64,000 bases of DNA from Sphingorhabdus wooponensis (GTDB taxonomy: Bacteria; Pseudomonadota; Alphaproteobacteria; Sphingomonadales; Sphingomonadaceae), in contig NZ_RWJI01000001.1 in assembly GCF_003933235.1 (NCBI RefSeq), positions 1,246,001 to 1,310,000 of the forward strand. The letters are read 5' to 3'. A program made the position numbers and the translations under genes. The notes beneath the pieces were generated by a model. It was not told the origin of the DNA and did not search any database. It worked only from the letters and a program-made list of their open reading frames with translations. Of the stretch, positions 33,583 through 43,986 are shown piece by piece (position 1 is the first letter of the stretch; every line of letters starts with the position of its first letter).

Positions 33583-34947
33583 TCAGGCGACCACGCCAAA
33601 CAGGTCGTGCTTGTCAGCGTCCTCGACATTGACGAGCACGACATCACCCGCCTTCAAAGTGGGAGCGACATCACGCAGATAAACATGGCCGTCGATTTCA
33701 GGCGCATCGGCCTGCGACCGTCCAGTCGCACCAATGCTGCCATCTTCATCCACGTCGCCGATTTCGTCGATGATAACTGGAATGCTACGCCCCACCTTTG
33801 CCCCAAGCTTAGCGGCGCTGATTGCGGCTGTTTTCGCCATGATACGCTGGAATCGCTCTTCCTTGACCTCTTCAGGCACTGGGTTGGGCAGATCGTTCGC
33901 TTGCGCGCCGTCCACCGGTTCAAAGCGGAACGCGCCAACACGGTCTAGTTGCGCTTCCTCCAGCCAATTGAGCAGATATTCAAAATCAGATTCGGTTTCA
34001 CCGGGGAAGCCGACAACAAAACTTGAACGGATCGCGATGTCCGGCGCGATGCTGCGCCACTTGCGAATGCGCTCAAGCACCTTGGCGTCATTGGCTGGCC
34101 GCTTCATGGCCTTCAAGACATCCGGCGCAGCATGTTGGAACGGAATGTCGAGATAAGGGGTCAAATATCCCTCCGCCATTAAAGGAATGACATCATCCAC
34201 ATGCGGGTAAGGGTAAACATAATGCAGCCGGACCCATGGTGCGATGCCGTCACTGGTGCGCAAAGAACCGAGTTCGCGTGCAAGGTCAGTCATATGCGCG
34301 CGCACCTGACGCCCCTGCCATTCACGTGGTTCATGCCGTGTATCGACACCATAAGCGGAAGTGTCTTGCGAGATAACGAGCAGCTCTTTGGTGCCAGCAG
34401 AAACTAGCTTCTCCGCTTCACGCAGCACAGCGTCTATCCGGCGGCTAGCAAGCTTTCCGCGCAGGGTCGGAATAATACAGAACGCGCAACTATGGTTGCA
34501 GCCTTCTGAAATTTTCAAATAGCTATAATGGCGCGGCGTGAGCTTCAATCCGCCTTCAGGCACCAGATCTACAAATGCACCGCGTGTCGGTGGGGCAGCT
34601 TCATGGACCGCGGATACGACAGCCTCATATTGATGCGCACCGGTAATGGCTAACACATCGGGAAAGCGAGCACGAATAACATCGGCCTCATTACCCATGC
34701 AGCCCGTCACAATGACACGGCCATTTTCCGCGATAGCCTCGCCAATGGCTTCTAAGCTTTCTTCCTTTGCGGAATCGAGGAACCCGCACGTATTTACAAG
34801 CACGACATCGGCACCCGCATAATCGGGCGACAGGCCATAGCCGTCTGCACGCAATTTGGTGAGAATTCGTTCGCTATCGACCAGCGCCTTGGGACAGCCA
34901 AGCGATACCATGCCGACTTTCGGCGCTGCTTTAATGATTGTTGCCAT
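33583..34947 (-). CDS. rimO: Ribosomal protein S12 methylthiotransferase
   Basis: 454 residues. Radical SAM enzyme adding a methylthio group to the conserved Asp of S12. N-terminal UPF0004 cluster Cys18, Cys54, Cys83 ([30 protein letters not shown]), radical SAM cluster Cys150, Cys154, Cys157 ([10 protein letters not shown]), and a C-terminal TRAM domain (IDGHVYLRD...[19 protein letters not shown] in style). SLGCPK and the GALVDSE-like SERIL segment separate RimO from MiaB. Start set at 34947; the longer frame reaches into the DUF1761 gene. Confidence 0.95.
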   Translation of the reverse strand: MATIIKAAPKVGMVSLGCPKALVDSERILTKLRADGYGLSPDYAGADVVLVNTCGFLDSAKEESLEAIGEAIAENGRVIVTGCMGNEADVIRARFPDVLAITGAHQYEAVVSAVHEAAPPTRGAFVDLVPEGGLKLTPRHYSYLKISEGCNHSCAFCIIPTLRGKLASRRIDAVLREAEKLVSAGTKELLVISQDTSAYGVDTRHEPREWQGRQVRAHMTDLARELGSLRTSDGIAPWVRLHYVYPYPHVDDVIPLMAEGYLTPYLDIPFQHAAPDVLKAMKRPANDAKVLERIRKWRSIAPDIAIRSSFVVGFPGETESDFEYLLNWLEEAQLDRVGAFRFEPVDGAQANDLPNPVPEEVKEERFQRIMAKTAAISAAKLGAKVGRSIPVIIDEIGDVDEDGSIGATGRSQADAPEIDGHVYLRDVAPTLKAGDVVLVNVEDADKHDLFGVVA

Positions 34948-35036
34948 GATGGGCGGCGCATAGCGCGTTTCCGCAGGCTTGTCACGGATGTCGATCACGC
35001 GCATGGTTGCAGAGGAAAACTGCGTGAGGAAAATTG

Positions 35037-35438
35037 ATGGCGAACGCGAATTTGTTAGCGATATTGGTAGCAGCGGCGACGGGTTTCTTGATTGGTGGCC
35101 TATGGTATGGGCCATTGTTTGGTAAGGCATGGATGGCAGAGCATGGATTTACCGAGGAGCAATTGCGTGGCAGCAATATGTTTAAAATATACGGCCTAAC
35201 CTTTTCTTTTTCAGTACTTTCGGCCGTTTTCCTTGGTCATTTATTGGCGTTTTTTGATACCAATACGCGTTCGACGCTGATGATTTCTGTGGGCATTTCG
35301 TTTGGCTATATCATCCCTGCCATTGGCACCAATTACCTGTTTTCGCGTAAGTCAGGCCGATTGTTCGCCATCGATGCCGGATATTGGATCGTGTTCTACG
35401 CAGCTATGGGTTTGGTCTTCCTTATCCTTGGGCATTAG
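35037..35438 (+). CDS. DUF1761 family membrane protein
   Basis: 133 residues, about four membrane segments: [30 protein letters not shown] at the N-terminus is the characteristic DUF1761 opening ([11 protein letters not shown]). ATG at 35037 with GAGGA seven bases upstream; a TTG directly before it is not needed. Function unknown. It is divergent from rimO (89 bases) and converges on surE with a 23-base gap. Confidence 0.82.
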   Translation: MANANLLAILVAAATGFLIGGLWYGPLFGKAWMAEHGFTEEQLRGSNMFKIYGLTFSFSVLSAVFLGHLLAFFDTNTRSTLMISVGISFGYIIPAIGTNYLFSRKSGRLFAIDAGYWIVFYAAMGLVFLILGH

Positions 35439-35461
35439 GGCCATCAGCACTAAGCGCGGCT

Positions 35462-36229
35462 TCAAATGCTATATCTCTGCTTCAATGCTGCTAGCGATTC
35501 ATGGTGTGTCAGATCAAGTTGGAGAGGCGTGACAGCAATATAACCATCTTCAATGACTTCAAGATCGGTATCATGGCCCGGCGTATGCAGCATGCCGTGC
35601 AAACCAAACCAATAATAATCATATCCGCGTGGGTCCGTTCCTTTGACAATTGACCCACGACTATAGTCGTGGAAACCCTGACGGGCGACTTTAATCCCCT
35701 TCACGTCTTGCGGCAGCAACGGCGGAAAGTTTATATTTGTCAATGTGCGCGGCGTGTCCGGCATATCGAGCAACGGACGCAAGACGCGCTCACCCCATGC
35801 TTCCGCCGCCGAGAAGGGCACAGCATCGGCCATACCTTCCTTGCTGTAAACCTGGCTCAGTGCGATGGAACGAATGCCTGCCAATGCACCCTCCATCGCA
35901 GCAGACACCGTGCCGGAATAAGTGATATCATCACCCAAATTGGCACCACGGTTCACGCCCGATAGGATAAGATCCGGCTTCGCATCTTTCATAATGACGC
36001 CGAGCCCCAGCATGACGGAATCTGTTGGGGTACCAGCGACCGAATAATGCTTTTCCCCATGCTGGCGAATGCGTACGGGCTTCGTCAAGGTAAGCGAATG
36101 GCCGGCACCAGAGTTTTCCTCCGCAGGCGCAACAATCCAGATATCATCACTGATCGTTCGGGCAATCGCCTCAAGCACCTTAAGGCCAGGCGCATTAACG
36201 CCATCATCATTGGTCAACAATATACGCAT
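35462..36229 (-). CDS. surE: 5'/3'-nucleotidase SurE
   Basis: 255 residues. Metal-dependent nucleoside monophosphate phosphatase tied to stationary-phase survival. Metal ligands Asp8 and Asp9 in LLTNDDGVNAPG, the Ser in ENSGAGHSLTL and Asn in SGVNRGANLGDDITYSGTVSAAMEG are all present. C-terminal INFPPLLPQDVKGIKVARQG fits the family. The start overlaps the serS stop by one base (TGATG), so the two are co-translated. The usual downstream partner pcm is absent. Confidence 0.96.
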   Translation of the reverse strand: MRILLTNDDGVNAPGLKVLEAIARTISDDIWIVAPAEENSGAGHSLTLTKPVRIRQHGEKHYSVAGTPTDSVMLGLGVIMKDAKPDLILSGVNRGANLGDDITYSGTVSAAMEGALAGIRSIALSQVYSKEGMADAVPFSAAEAWGERVLRPLLDMPDTPRTLTNINFPPLLPQDVKGIKVARQGFHDYSRGSIVKGTDPRGYDYYWFGLHGMLHTPGHDTDLEVIEDGYIAVTPLQLDLTHHESLAALKQRYSI

Positions 36230-37509
36230 CAGGCAGCTGGCTCCAACTTCATGAGACCGCCCATATAAGGCAGCAAGACCGACGGAATATTGACACTGCC
36301 ATCGGCCTGCTGGTGATTTTCAAGCACAGCGACAAGCGTGCGGCCAACCGCAAGGCCAGAGCCATTCAGCGTATGAACAAAAACATTGCCCTTGCCTTCG
36401 GTTGGACGGTAGCGGGTATTCATCCGCCGCGCCTGCCAGTCACCGCAGTTCGAGCAGCTTGAGATTTCGCGGTATAGTGCTTGCCCTGGTAACCAGACCT
36501 CGAGATCATAGGTCCGCCGAGCGCTTGCACCCATATCACCCGTACACAGCAGCATCTTCCGATAGGGTAATTCAAGCGCTTGCAAAATGCCTTCGGCGCT
36601 CTCCACCATGCGTTCATGCTCTGCCGCGCTGTCTTCAGGCCGAACGATGGAGACCAATTCTACCTTTTCAAACTGGTGTTGGCGGATAAGCCCCTTGGTA
36701 TCGCGGCCCGCTGCACCTGCTTCGGAGCGGAAACATGGGGTCAGCGCCGTCAGCCGGATCGGTAGTGCGCTTTCGTCCAAAATTTGTTCTCGCACACTGT
36801 TGGTCAGTGACACTTCAGCGGTTGGAATAAGCCATCGACCGTCGGTTGTCTGAAAATTGTCTTCGGCAAATTTGGGCAACTGCCCTGTTCCGAACAAAGA
36901 TTCCTGCCGCACAAGATAGGGCGTCGCGCACTCTGTGTAACCGCGCTGCGCCGTCTGATGATCAAGCATGAATTGACCAAGCGCGCGATTCAAGCGCGCC
37001 ATCTGCCCGCGCATGAAGGTGAACCGTGCACCAGAAATGGCAACACCCGTTTCAAAATCAAGGCCAAGAGCGGGACCAATATCGGCATGATCGCGGGGTT
37101 CAAAATCAAAATTGCGTGGTTCGCCCCAGCGCGCAATTTCAACATTCTCGGTCTCATCTGCGCCGTCAGGGGTATCCGCAGATGGTAAATTTGGTAAGCC
37201 TGCAAGCAAGGTGTCGAGTTCCATGCCTGCCGCTCGTTCGCGCTCTTCCAACTGTGGCAATGTGTCTTTCAACTGCGCAACTTCGGCCTTCAACACTTCG
37301 GCCGTTGCGGTATCGCCCTTGCCCATGGCCGCACCTATGGCTTTCGACGCATCGTTGCGGCGGGCCTGCGCATTCTGCATTTCGGTCAAAATTGCGCGCC
37401 GATTTTCGTCCAGAGCAAGAATGGATGCAGAAACGGGCTCGGCACCACGCCTTGCTAGAGCCGCGTCAAAGTCTTTCGGATTTTCACGAATATATTTTAG
37501 GTCATGCAT
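36229..37509 (-). CDS. serS: Seryl-tRNA synthetase
   Basis: 426 residues, class II synthetase charging tRNA-Ser. N-terminal coiled-coil arm (residues about 25-110, [27 protein letters not shown]), motif 2 [29 protein letters not shown] and motif 3 [19 protein letters not shown]. Begins [11 protein letters not shown] as expected. Upstream of surE in a two-gene operon. The 279-base region upstream holds its promoter and the divergent dksA promoter. Confidence 0.97.
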   Translation of the reverse strand: MHDLKYIRENPKDFDAALARRGAEPVSASILALDENRRAILTEMQNAQARRNDASKAIGAAMGKGDTATAEVLKAEVAQLKDTLPQLEERERAAGMELDTLLAGLPNLPSADTPDGADETENVEIARWGEPRNFDFEPRDHADIGPALGLDFETGVAISGARFTFMRGQMARLNRALGQFMLDHQTAQRGYTECATPYLVRQESLFGTGQLPKFAEDNFQTTDGRWLIPTAEVSLTNSVREQILDESALPIRLTALTPCFRSEAGAAGRDTKGLIRQHQFEKVELVSIVRPEDSAAEHERMVESAEGILQALELPYRKMLLCTGDMGASARRTYDLEVWLPGQALYREISSCSNCGDWQARRMNTRYRPTEGKGNVFVHTLNGSGLAVGRTLVAVLENHQQADGSVNIPSVLLPYMGGLMKLEPAA

Positions 37510-37691
37510 AGCGGCAGGCTATGCCCCGCGAATGGCAGTTTCGCAATGGGAAATGGGTACGCCCAAATGCATGCACATGCGCTGCGGATACTATTTTCTT
37601 GCCAGCCATAGCATTCAAGGTTCAAACCATTTGTATACACGTCCTATTTACCGCCCTTATGCCTGATGGACGTTAGGACGTAACATTTGGC

Positions 37692-37720
37692 TTGTGCCGT
37701 ATTTGGCCCGAGTCTATAGC
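37692..37720 (+). promoter_or_regulatory. Possible dksA promoter
   Basis: TTGTGC at 37692, 17-base spacer, TATAGC at 37715-37720. Partial match to sigma70 hexamers, 68 bases before the dksA start. Apart from this and the serS start region, I see nothing else in the 279-base serS-dksA gap. Confidence 0.3.
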
Positions 37721-37788
37721 GCCGCCAAGAGTGGATTGGTCGCAGACTCCTGCGTTCTGGAGGGGCTGCCCCAGGGTGGAGAATTAGG

Positions 37789-38253
37789 ATGGGCGTAAGC
37801 GCCAAGCCTCAAGACACAATCAGCAAAAAAAACGTCCCTGACTATGGCATCGATGATTCATATGTGCCTGGTGATGACGAGCCATTCATGAATGAACGGC
37901 AACTGAAATTTTTTGAAAAACAGCTTGTTGACTGGAAAAATAGCATCTTGGCGGAAGCACAAGGAACGCTGAACCAGCTTCAGGATGGCCCCATGCGCGA
38001 GCCAGATCTGAACGACCGCGCCTCGAGCGAAACCGATTGGGGTATCGAACTTCGAACCCGCGACCGTCAACGCAAACTTATCGCCAAGATTGATGCTGCT
38101 TTGCGTCGTATCACTGAAGGCGAATATGGTTATTGCCAAGTCACTGGGGAACCTATCTCTCTCGCGCGCCTGCGCGCAAGGCCTATCGCGACCATGACGT
38201 TAGAGGCACAAGAACGCCATGAACGTCAGGAACGCGTGTCTCGCGACGACTGA
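37789..38253 (+). CDS. dksA: RNA polymerase-binding transcription factor DksA (zinc-finger-less type)
   Basis: 154 residues. Enters the RNA polymerase secondary channel and works with ppGpp to retune rRNA and amino-acid promoters. The coiled-coil has the DxxDxA tip (Asp73, Asp76, Ala78 in PDLNDRASSE). The zinc finger is degenerate: of four cysteines only Cys116 (GYCQVTGEP) remains, the others being Thr119, Thr137 and Ala140 (ATMTLEAQERHE). This is like other alphaproteobacterial and DksA2-type proteins but goes one cysteine further. GGAG stands before the ATG. Followed by a convergent pgl gene. Confidence 0.93.
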   Translation: MGVSAKPQDTISKKNVPDYGIDDSYVPGDDEPFMNERQLKFFEKQLVDWKNSILAEAQGTLNQLQDGPMREPDLNDRASSETDWGIELRTRDRQRKLIAKIDAALRRITEGEYGYCQVTGEPISLARLRARPIATMTLEAQERHERQERVSRDD

Positions 38254-38305
38254 TTCTTAGGCTGACTGCCGCACGGACCGCCCCCGTAAACCGTGCCAAG
38301 CTAAA

Positions 38306-39013
38306 TCAGTCGTCGAGGCAGTAAATGTCGACAGGAACGACAATTTTGTCGAGCACCCGGCCGACAGGATAAGCTGATTTTCCGCCCTGTTCGATCGCTG
38401 TTTCTAGCACTTCACGTTTCTGTGCGCCGCTAATAACCAAAATAGCCGTTCGCGCCGCGCCGATGGCTGCGCCTGTTAATGTAACCCTATTAACGGGCGC
38501 TTCGGGCGGTAAAGGATCGGGTGCAACGCCCACGGCGCGAACATCTTTGCCGCTGTCCATCACCAATTCCAAATCAGGGCCAGGGAAAATCGATGCCGTG
38601 TGGCCATCTGTTCCCATGCCGAGCCAAACCAGATCTGGCGGCCAATGCAAATCAGCCAACCGTGCATTCGCCGCGCTGCCCGCCAGTTTATGGTCGGCGG
38701 CATCACTTGCGATTGGCAAAACCCGCGCACCCTTTGGAATGAAAATTTTGGCAATCATCGCCACATTAGACAAGGCATTGTCCACGGGAACTAAGCGGTC
38801 ATCGGTCGGGATAATTGTTACGTTTTTCCAACGAATATTAGCCTGAGCAAGCTTTTCCAAAATCGGCTTTGGTGTTGAACCCCCGGGAAATGCTACCAGA
38901 GCCTGCCCCCGCGCATCCAAAGCGCTTTCAATGATGAAGCTGACATCGCCGACCACGGCATCAATCAAATCTTCCGCAGCGTCAAAATCCCACCATTCGA
39001 TTTCTTCGGCCAT
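38306..39013 (-). CDS. pgl: 6-phosphogluconolactonase
   Basis: 235 residues from the ATG at 39013; a longer frame to 39121 overlaps eda. Hydrolyses 6-phosphogluconolactone made by Zwf. NagB/DevB-like fold with LVAFPGGSTPKPILEKL, IPTDDRLVPVDNALSN and the GMGTDGHTASIFPG active-site loop. Last gene of the Entner-Doudoroff operon, 16 bases after eda. A stem GCACGG/CCGTGC lies just downstream at 38271-38296, but no T tract makes it a clear terminator. Confidence 0.94.
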   Translation of the reverse strand: MAEEIEWWDFDAAEDLIDAVVGDVSFIIESALDARGQALVAFPGGSTPKPILEKLAQANIRWKNVTIIPTDDRLVPVDNALSNVAMIAKIFIPKGARVLPIASDAADHKLAGSAANARLADLHWPPDLVWLGMGTDGHTASIFPGPDLELVMDSGKDVRAVGVAPDPLPPEAPVNRVTLTGAAIGAARTAILVISGAQKREVLETAIEQGGKSAYPVGRVLDKIVVPVDIYCLDD

Positions 39014-39029
39014 ATGCCTTGCGTCTCCG

Positions 39030-39644
39030 TTAGTTCCGTAATGCCGATGCGGCGCGCGCTGCCGATTCAATCGCGGCAACTTCGGGAACGCCTTTACCAA
39101 CAAGCCAGCTACCGCCAACACATAAAATTTCCGGAACGGCCAACCAATCTGCTGCTGTATCTTGTTTTATACCACCAGTAGGGCAAAATTTGCACTGACC
39201 GAATGGTCCAATAAGCGACTTGAGTGCCGGAAGGCCGCCATTGGCCTCGGCTGGAAAGAATTTGAAATGCGTGAGGCCGAGCTCAAGCCCGCGCATGATG
39301 TCACCAGCACTCGCGACACCAGGCAAGAATGGTATGCCTTTGGCGACGGCTGCTTTACCTAAATTGTCGGTCAGGCCCGGCGAGACAATGAACTCAGCGC
39401 CAGCACCGATAGCACATTCAAGACTCGGCACATCGACAATGGTACCAGCCCCAACAATCGCGCCGGGGACTTTCTTCATTTCGGCAATCGCATCCAACGC
39501 CGCAGCGGTGCGTAAGGTTACCTCAAGCACGGGAAGCCCTCCCGCCACGAGCGCCTCCGCTATGCCACGCGCATGCGCGGCATCTTCGATTACCAGAACC
39601 GGAATAACGGGCGCAGTGCGCATGATTTTTTCGATGAGAGTCAT
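39030..39644 (-). CDS. eda: 2-keto-3-deoxy-6-phosphogluconate (KDPG) aldolase
   Basis: 204 residues; cleaves KDPG to pyruvate and glyceraldehyde 3-phosphate. TIM-barrel class I aldolase with the Schiff-base lysine in HFKFFPAEANGG, the catalytic Glu region LEVTLRTAAALDAI, GAGTIV and the phosphate site CPTGGI. Fourth gene of the zwf-edd-glk-eda-pgl operon, 12 bases after glk. The GRGTG-like phosphate features of 4-hydroxy-2-oxoglutarate aldolase overlap, but the context settles KDPG. Confidence 0.96.
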   Translation of the reverse strand: MTLIEKIMRTAPVIPVLVIEDAAHARGIAEALVAGGLPVLEVTLRTAAALDAIAEMKKVPGAIVGAGTIVDVPSLECAIGAGAEFIVSPGLTDNLGKAAVAKGIPFLPGVASAGDIMRGLELGLTHFKFFPAEANGGLPALKSLIGPFGQCKFCPTGGIKQDTAADWLAVPEILCVGGSWLVGKGVPEVAAIESAARAASALRN

Positions 39645-39656
39645 GGAGCGATGTCC

Positions 39657-40628
39657 TCAAATATGTTGCTGGGCGTAAGCAGCCGCTGCACCAAAAAGGC
39701 CTGGTTGTGGATGTGTGATAAGCTTGACCGGTATCGCAGCCATTAGGGCTTCGAAGCGCCCCTTGGCCCGAAAGCGTTCGGCAAAGCCCGAACGAATAAG
39801 GCTGTCCTTTATGCGCAAGCCTAGCCCGCCTGCAATCACAACGCCTGCGAAACCGCCCTGTGCGAGTGTGATATCACCCGCGACACTGCCCAGCGACAGA
39901 CAAAAGCGGTCAACCGCGGCAGCGGCAAGGCTGTCTTCACCTGACATGCCCATTTGCCATAAGGTCTTGTCATCATATTGTTGGACCGCACGCCCCTCAA
40001 TCGCCGCAAGCGTTTCGTAGAGGTCGATAAGGCCTGGTCCAGATACAACGCGTTCAATCGACACCCGTCGATAACGCTTGCGCAACCTTGCCAAGACCGC
40101 GTCCTCAATCGCGTCCAACGGCGCAAAATCGATATGCCCACCCTCAGTTGCTTGCACATGATAATCGTTGCCCTTGCGCCATACATGCGCCACGCCAAGA
40201 CCCGTTCCCGGCCCGATAATGCTCAACGTTCCTTCCGTAGCGAAGTCCTGCTCTGGCCCGGTCAGATGCTGGAAATGCTCTGAACCGGCTTGTGCTACGG
40301 CATGCCCAACGGCGCCAAAGTCATTAACGATGACAAAACTGTCTACCTGCAATTTCTCGCACACAAGCGACCGACGAATAATCCATGGATTGTTGGTCAG
40401 CTTGATCACATCAGCATCCACGGGCCCAGCAATTGCAATTGCCGCCGCGCGGGGAAGTGGTGTGCCATTGATCCGTTCAAATTCCTGCCACGCCGTCTGA
40501 AAACTCGCGTGCTCAGCAGTTTTCAGCGTCACCGCTTCACCCAAGGCAAGCACGCGGCCGTCTTGAACCTCAGCTAGGGCGAACCGGGCATGGGTTCCGC
40601 CGATATCGACAGCCACAATCGCCGTCAT
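39657..40628 (-). CDS. glk: Glucokinase
   Basis: 323 residues of the ROK-unrelated bacterial glucokinase (Glk) family. ATP-binding [15 protein letters not shown] at the N-terminus, [20 protein letters not shown] with the glucose-binding NNPW, the catalytic [24 protein letters not shown] and [13 protein letters not shown]. Makes glucose 6-phosphate for Zwf. Overlaps edd by four bases. Confidence 0.95.
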   Translation of the reverse strand: MTAIVAVDIGGTHARFALAEVQDGRVLALGEAVTLKTAEHASFQTAWQEFERINGTPLPRAAAIAIAGPVDADVIKLTNNPWIIRRSLVCEKLQVDSFVIVNDFGAVGHAVAQAGSEHFQHLTGPEQDFATEGTLSIIGPGTGLGVAHVWRKGNDYHVQATEGGHIDFAPLDAIEDAVLARLRKRYRRVSIERVVSGPGLIDLYETLAAIEGRAVQQYDDKTLWQMGMSGEDSLAAAAVDRFCLSLGSVAGDITLAQGGFAGVVIAGGLGLRIKDSLIRSGFAERFRAKGRFEALMAAIPVKLITHPQPGLFGAAAAYAQQHI

Positions 40629-42448
40629 AGTCCAGCAACCGCTAACATGGCCGATCCGCCTTTCTCTGCCTCATCGGCGCCGGCCTGCATCAATGCAAAC
40701 AACTCACGCCCTGTTCCTATATGCCGTGCTGGCGTCGGTGCTGGCGCACGAGATGACCAGATATCTGCATCCACCAAGACCGACAATGTTCCAGTGTTCG
40801 CGCAAAGCCGGACGATGTCGCCATCCTGTAGCTTTGCGATAGCCCCACCACGCGCACCTTCTGGACTTAAATGGATAGCAGCGGGCACTTTCCCAGACGC
40901 GCCGGACATACGACCATCCGTGACGAGCGCCACATTAAAGCCCTTATCCTGCAACACACCGAGGCATGGGGTCAGCTTGTGCAATTCCGGCATGCCATTA
41001 GCGGCGGGACCTTGGAAACGGATAACGACAATGACATCGCGATCCAATTCGCCCGCTTTAAATGCTGCCAATGCGTCATTCTGGTCATGAAACACACGGA
41101 CGGGCGCTTCTATCTTCCAGCGGGCAGGATCGACTGCGCTGGTCTTGAATGTTGCACGGCCCAAATTGCCCGTCACCAGACGCATCCCGCCATCGGGGCT
41201 AAAGGGCGCTGACGGTGGACGCAACATGGTGTCATCTGCCGTGACCTCTGGCGCGTCTCGCCAGACAAGCTTTTCATCCTCCAGCACCGGCTCACGCCCA
41301 TAATCGCCCAAGTCATTGCCTGCGACCGTCATGATATCGCGATGCAGCAGGCCAGCGTCAATCAGTTCGCGGATGACATAACCCATCCCGCCTGCGGCAT
41401 GGAAATGGTTCACATCGCCTGAGCCATTTGGATAGACTCTGGCAATGAGCGGCACCGCAGAGGACAATTGGTCTAAATCTTCCCAGTCAATATTGATGCC
41501 CGCTGCCCGTGCAATTGCCGGAATATGCAGTGCATGGTTGGTCGAACCACCCGTGGCAAGCAAGCCCACACAGGCGTTCACAATTGCCTTTTCATCCACG
41601 CAAAGCCCCAAGGGCCGATAATCATCTCCATCCCAGCCAATCTCGCTGAGGCGATGGACGGCAGCACGTGTCAATTCGGTCCGTAACTTCGTGCCGGGGT
41701 TGATGAAAGCCGAACCCGGAATGTGTAGTCCCATCACTTCCATCATCATCTGGTTTGAATTTGCGGTGCCATAAAAAGTGCAAGTGCCCGCGCTGTGATA
41801 CGACGCGGCTTCCGCCTCTAACAATTCGGCGCGCCCGACCTTACCCTCGGCGTAAAGCTGCCGCACGCGTTGCTTTTCTTTATTGGCAAGACCCGATGGC
41901 ATGGGCCCAGCGGGCACAAGGATGGTTGGCAAATGACCAAAGCGCAATGCGCCCATTAATAGACCGGGTACAATTTTGTCGCAAATGCCCAGCATCGCAA
42001 CGCTTTCGAACATGCCGTGGCTAAGACCCACCGCCGTGGCCATCGCGATAACATCGCGGCTGAACAAGGACAGCTCCATCGAATCCTGCCCTTGCGTGAC
42101 ACCATCGCACATGGCGGGGGTCGAGCCTGCCACTTGCGCCGTGGCGCCAACCTCACGTGCAAAAATCTTCATCTGTTCGGGGTAGCGTCCATATGGCTGA
42201 TGCGCGGAAAGCATGTCGTTATACGCGCTGATAATGCCGATGTTCATCGCCTTGCCATCGCGAATGGCCGCCTTGTCCTCGCCACTAGCTGCAAAGCCAT
42301 GCGCGAGGTTACCACAGCTTAAAACCGGACGATTAACACCCGCATCGCGTTGCTTAGCGATCAGGTCGAGATAGGCCTGACGCCCAAGCTTGGAGCGTTG
42401 GATAATCCGCGCGGTGACGGCTTCGACTGTGACGTGCAATTTACTCAT
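40625..42448 (-). CDS. edd: 6-phosphogluconate dehydratase
   Basis: 607 residues of the IlvD/Edd family, [4Fe-4S] enzyme turning 6-phosphogluconate into KDPG. Cluster cysteines in [27 protein letters not shown] and [31 protein letters not shown]-terminal [22 protein letters not shown]. The Edd rather than IlvD identity comes from length, the phosphate-binding region and the operon. Overlaps zwf by eight bases and glk by four. Confidence 0.97.
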   Translation of the reverse strand: MSKLHVTVEAVTARIIQRSKLGRQAYLDLIAKQRDAGVNRPVLSCGNLAHGFAASGEDKAAIRDGKAMNIGIISAYNDMLSAHQPYGRYPEQMKIFAREVGATAQVAGSTPAMCDGVTQGQDSMELSLFSRDVIAMATAVGLSHGMFESVAMLGICDKIVPGLLMGALRFGHLPTILVPAGPMPSGLANKEKQRVRQLYAEGKVGRAELLEAEAASYHSAGTCTFYGTANSNQMMMEVMGLHIPGSAFINPGTKLRTELTRAAVHRLSEIGWDGDDYRPLGLCVDEKAIVNACVGLLATGGSTNHALHIPAIARAAGINIDWEDLDQLSSAVPLIARVYPNGSGDVNHFHAAGGMGYVIRELIDAGLLHRDIMTVAGNDLGDYGREPVLEDEKLVWRDAPEVTADDTMLRPPSAPFSPDGGMRLVTGNLGRATFKTSAVDPARWKIEAPVRVFHDQNDALAAFKAGELDRDVIVVIRFQGPAANGMPELHKLTPCLGVLQDKGFNVALVTDGRMSGASGKVPAAIHLSPEGARGGAIAKLQDGDIVRLCANTGTLSVLVDADIWSSRAPAPTPARHIGTGRELFALMQAGADEAEKGGSAMLAVAGL

Positions 42449-43886
42449 GCCAGCTCACTCCATCGCGTTCAGTCAGCGCTATCGCCGCATTGGGACCCCA
42501 GCTTCCCGCGCCATAGGTTTTTGGCTTAAGTGCCGTGGCGTTCCACAAGGCCCGTATGGCATCGATCCATGTCCACTGCGCCTCAACTTCATCCCGGCGG
42601 ACAAATAAAGTCTGATCGCCTTCTATGAGGTCGAGAAGCAGTCTTTCATACGCAATCCGCCGACGCGATCCGGCAAAGGCTGCCGTCAGTGACAAATCCA
42701 GCGGCACTTCCCGCAAGGTAACTCCGCCGCGATCTAGACCAGGTTCTTTTGCCATCACCAACAAGCGGACATATTCTTCCGGTTGCAAACGGATGATAAG
42801 AGTGTTGGCGTCGAGTTTTCCGCCACGGTCTCGAAATACATTGTGCGGCACAGGCTTGAATTGTATGACAATCTCGCTGCGCCGTTCGGGCAGGCGTTTG
42901 CCCGTACGCAGGAAGAACGGAACACCCTGCCAGCGCCAATTGTCGACATACGCCTTTATCGCCACAAAGGTTTCGGTGTCGGATGCTTTACCCAGATCGC
43001 TTTCATAACTTTGAACCGCATCTCCTTGGACCGCGCCTTCGGCGTATTTACCGGTCACAACGTCACCCTCCACCACAGGACGCAGCGCGCGCAGAACCTT
43101 CACCTTTTCATCACGAATGGCGGTAGCATCCAGGCTGGCGGGCGGTTCCATCGCAATCAGTGCAAGAAGTTGCAACATATGGTTCTGCACCATGTCCCGC
43201 AGCGCACCGGTATCATCATAAAAACCAGCGCGACCCTCAAGCCCGACAGTTTCGCTAACCGTGATCTGCACATGCTCTATGGCATTGGCATTCCACAATG
43301 GTTCAAACAACATATTGGCAAAGCGCAGCGCCATGAGGTTCTGCACGGTTTCCTTGCCCAGATAATGGTCTATGCGAAAGGTGCGTTTTTCCGGAAATAC
43401 GGCGTTGACGGCATCATTAATATGGCACGAGGACGCAAGATCATTGCCCAATGGTTTTTCAAGACCAATACGCACATTCTCGCCCGACAGACCGGCATTG
43501 TGCAGTCCTTTGATTGTGGCTTCGAACAAAGATGGCGCTGTGGACAGGAAAATGGACAAGCCACCCGATATATCACCGATGGTATCGGCGAGTTCCACAA
43601 AGCCATCGGGGTTAGAGGCGTCTAACGCGACATAATGTAAGCGTTGCAAGAAGGCGTCAATCAACCCCTCAGCCTTACGGTCCTCAGGCAGAAATTCGCA
43701 CAAGGCCGCGCGGGCCATGTCGCGAAAACCGTCGTCGGTCAGCGGGCTTCGCGCGGTGCCAAAAATCCGCAAATTCGGTTGAATCAAACCATCGGCGTAT
43801 AAGGCGTATAAGGACGGTAACAACATCCGGCGCGAAAGGTCACCCGTCGCCCCGAACAGCAGCAAGGTTGAACTATGGACTCGCAT
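42441..43886 (-). CDS. zwf: Glucose-6-phosphate 1-dehydrogenase
   Basis: 481 residues. First enzyme of the operon, oxidising glucose 6-phosphate with NADP+/NAD+. Rossmann loop [22 protein letters not shown] near the N-terminus, substrate motif [21 protein letters not shown] with catalytic His/Lys, and [15 protein letters not shown]. Good ribosome site AGGAGATAAAAGGA before the ATG. The 100-base gap upstream to the FabD-like gene has no terminator, so read-through from the E1/FabD-like pair into the Entner-Doudoroff genes is possible. Confidence 0.97.
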   Translation of the reverse strand: MRVHSSTLLLFGATGDLSRRMLLPSLYALYADGLIQPNLRIFGTARSPLTDDGFRDMARAALCEFLPEDRKAEGLIDAFLQRLHYVALDASNPDGFVELADTIGDISGGLSIFLSTAPSLFEATIKGLHNAGLSGENVRIGLEKPLGNDLASSCHINDAVNAVFPEKRTFRIDHYLGKETVQNLMALRFANMLFEPLWNANAIEHVQITVSETVGLEGRAGFYDDTGALRDMVQNHMLQLLALIAMEPPASLDATAIRDEKVKVLRALRPVVEGDVVTGKYAEGAVQGDAVQSYESDLGKASDTETFVAIKAYVDNWRWQGVPFFLRTGKRLPERRSEIVIQFKPVPHNVFRDRGGKLDANTLIIRLQPEEYVRLLVMAKEPGLDRGGVTLREVPLDLSLTAAFAGSRRRIAYERLLLDLIEGDQTLFVRRDEVEAQWTWIDAIRALWNATALKPKTYGAGSWGPNAAIALTERDGVSWHE

Positions 43887-43986
43887 TCCTTTTATCTCCT
43901 AGCAAGACAACAATAATGGCCTCGCAATTCGTTCCTCCCTTTATCCGGAAGCGAGAAGGCGTCTAGCGCTTATTCGTATGCAGTAA

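Noticed and set aside
37619-37628. GGTTCAAACC, resembling a tRNA T-arm
   Set aside because: The flanking five bases (CAAGG and CATTT) do not pair, and no acceptor or anticodon stems can be built around it.
38271-38296. Terminator between dksA and pgl
   Set aside because: GCACGG/CCGTGC stem present but a 14-base loop and no T tract on either strand. Kept only as a remark under pgl.
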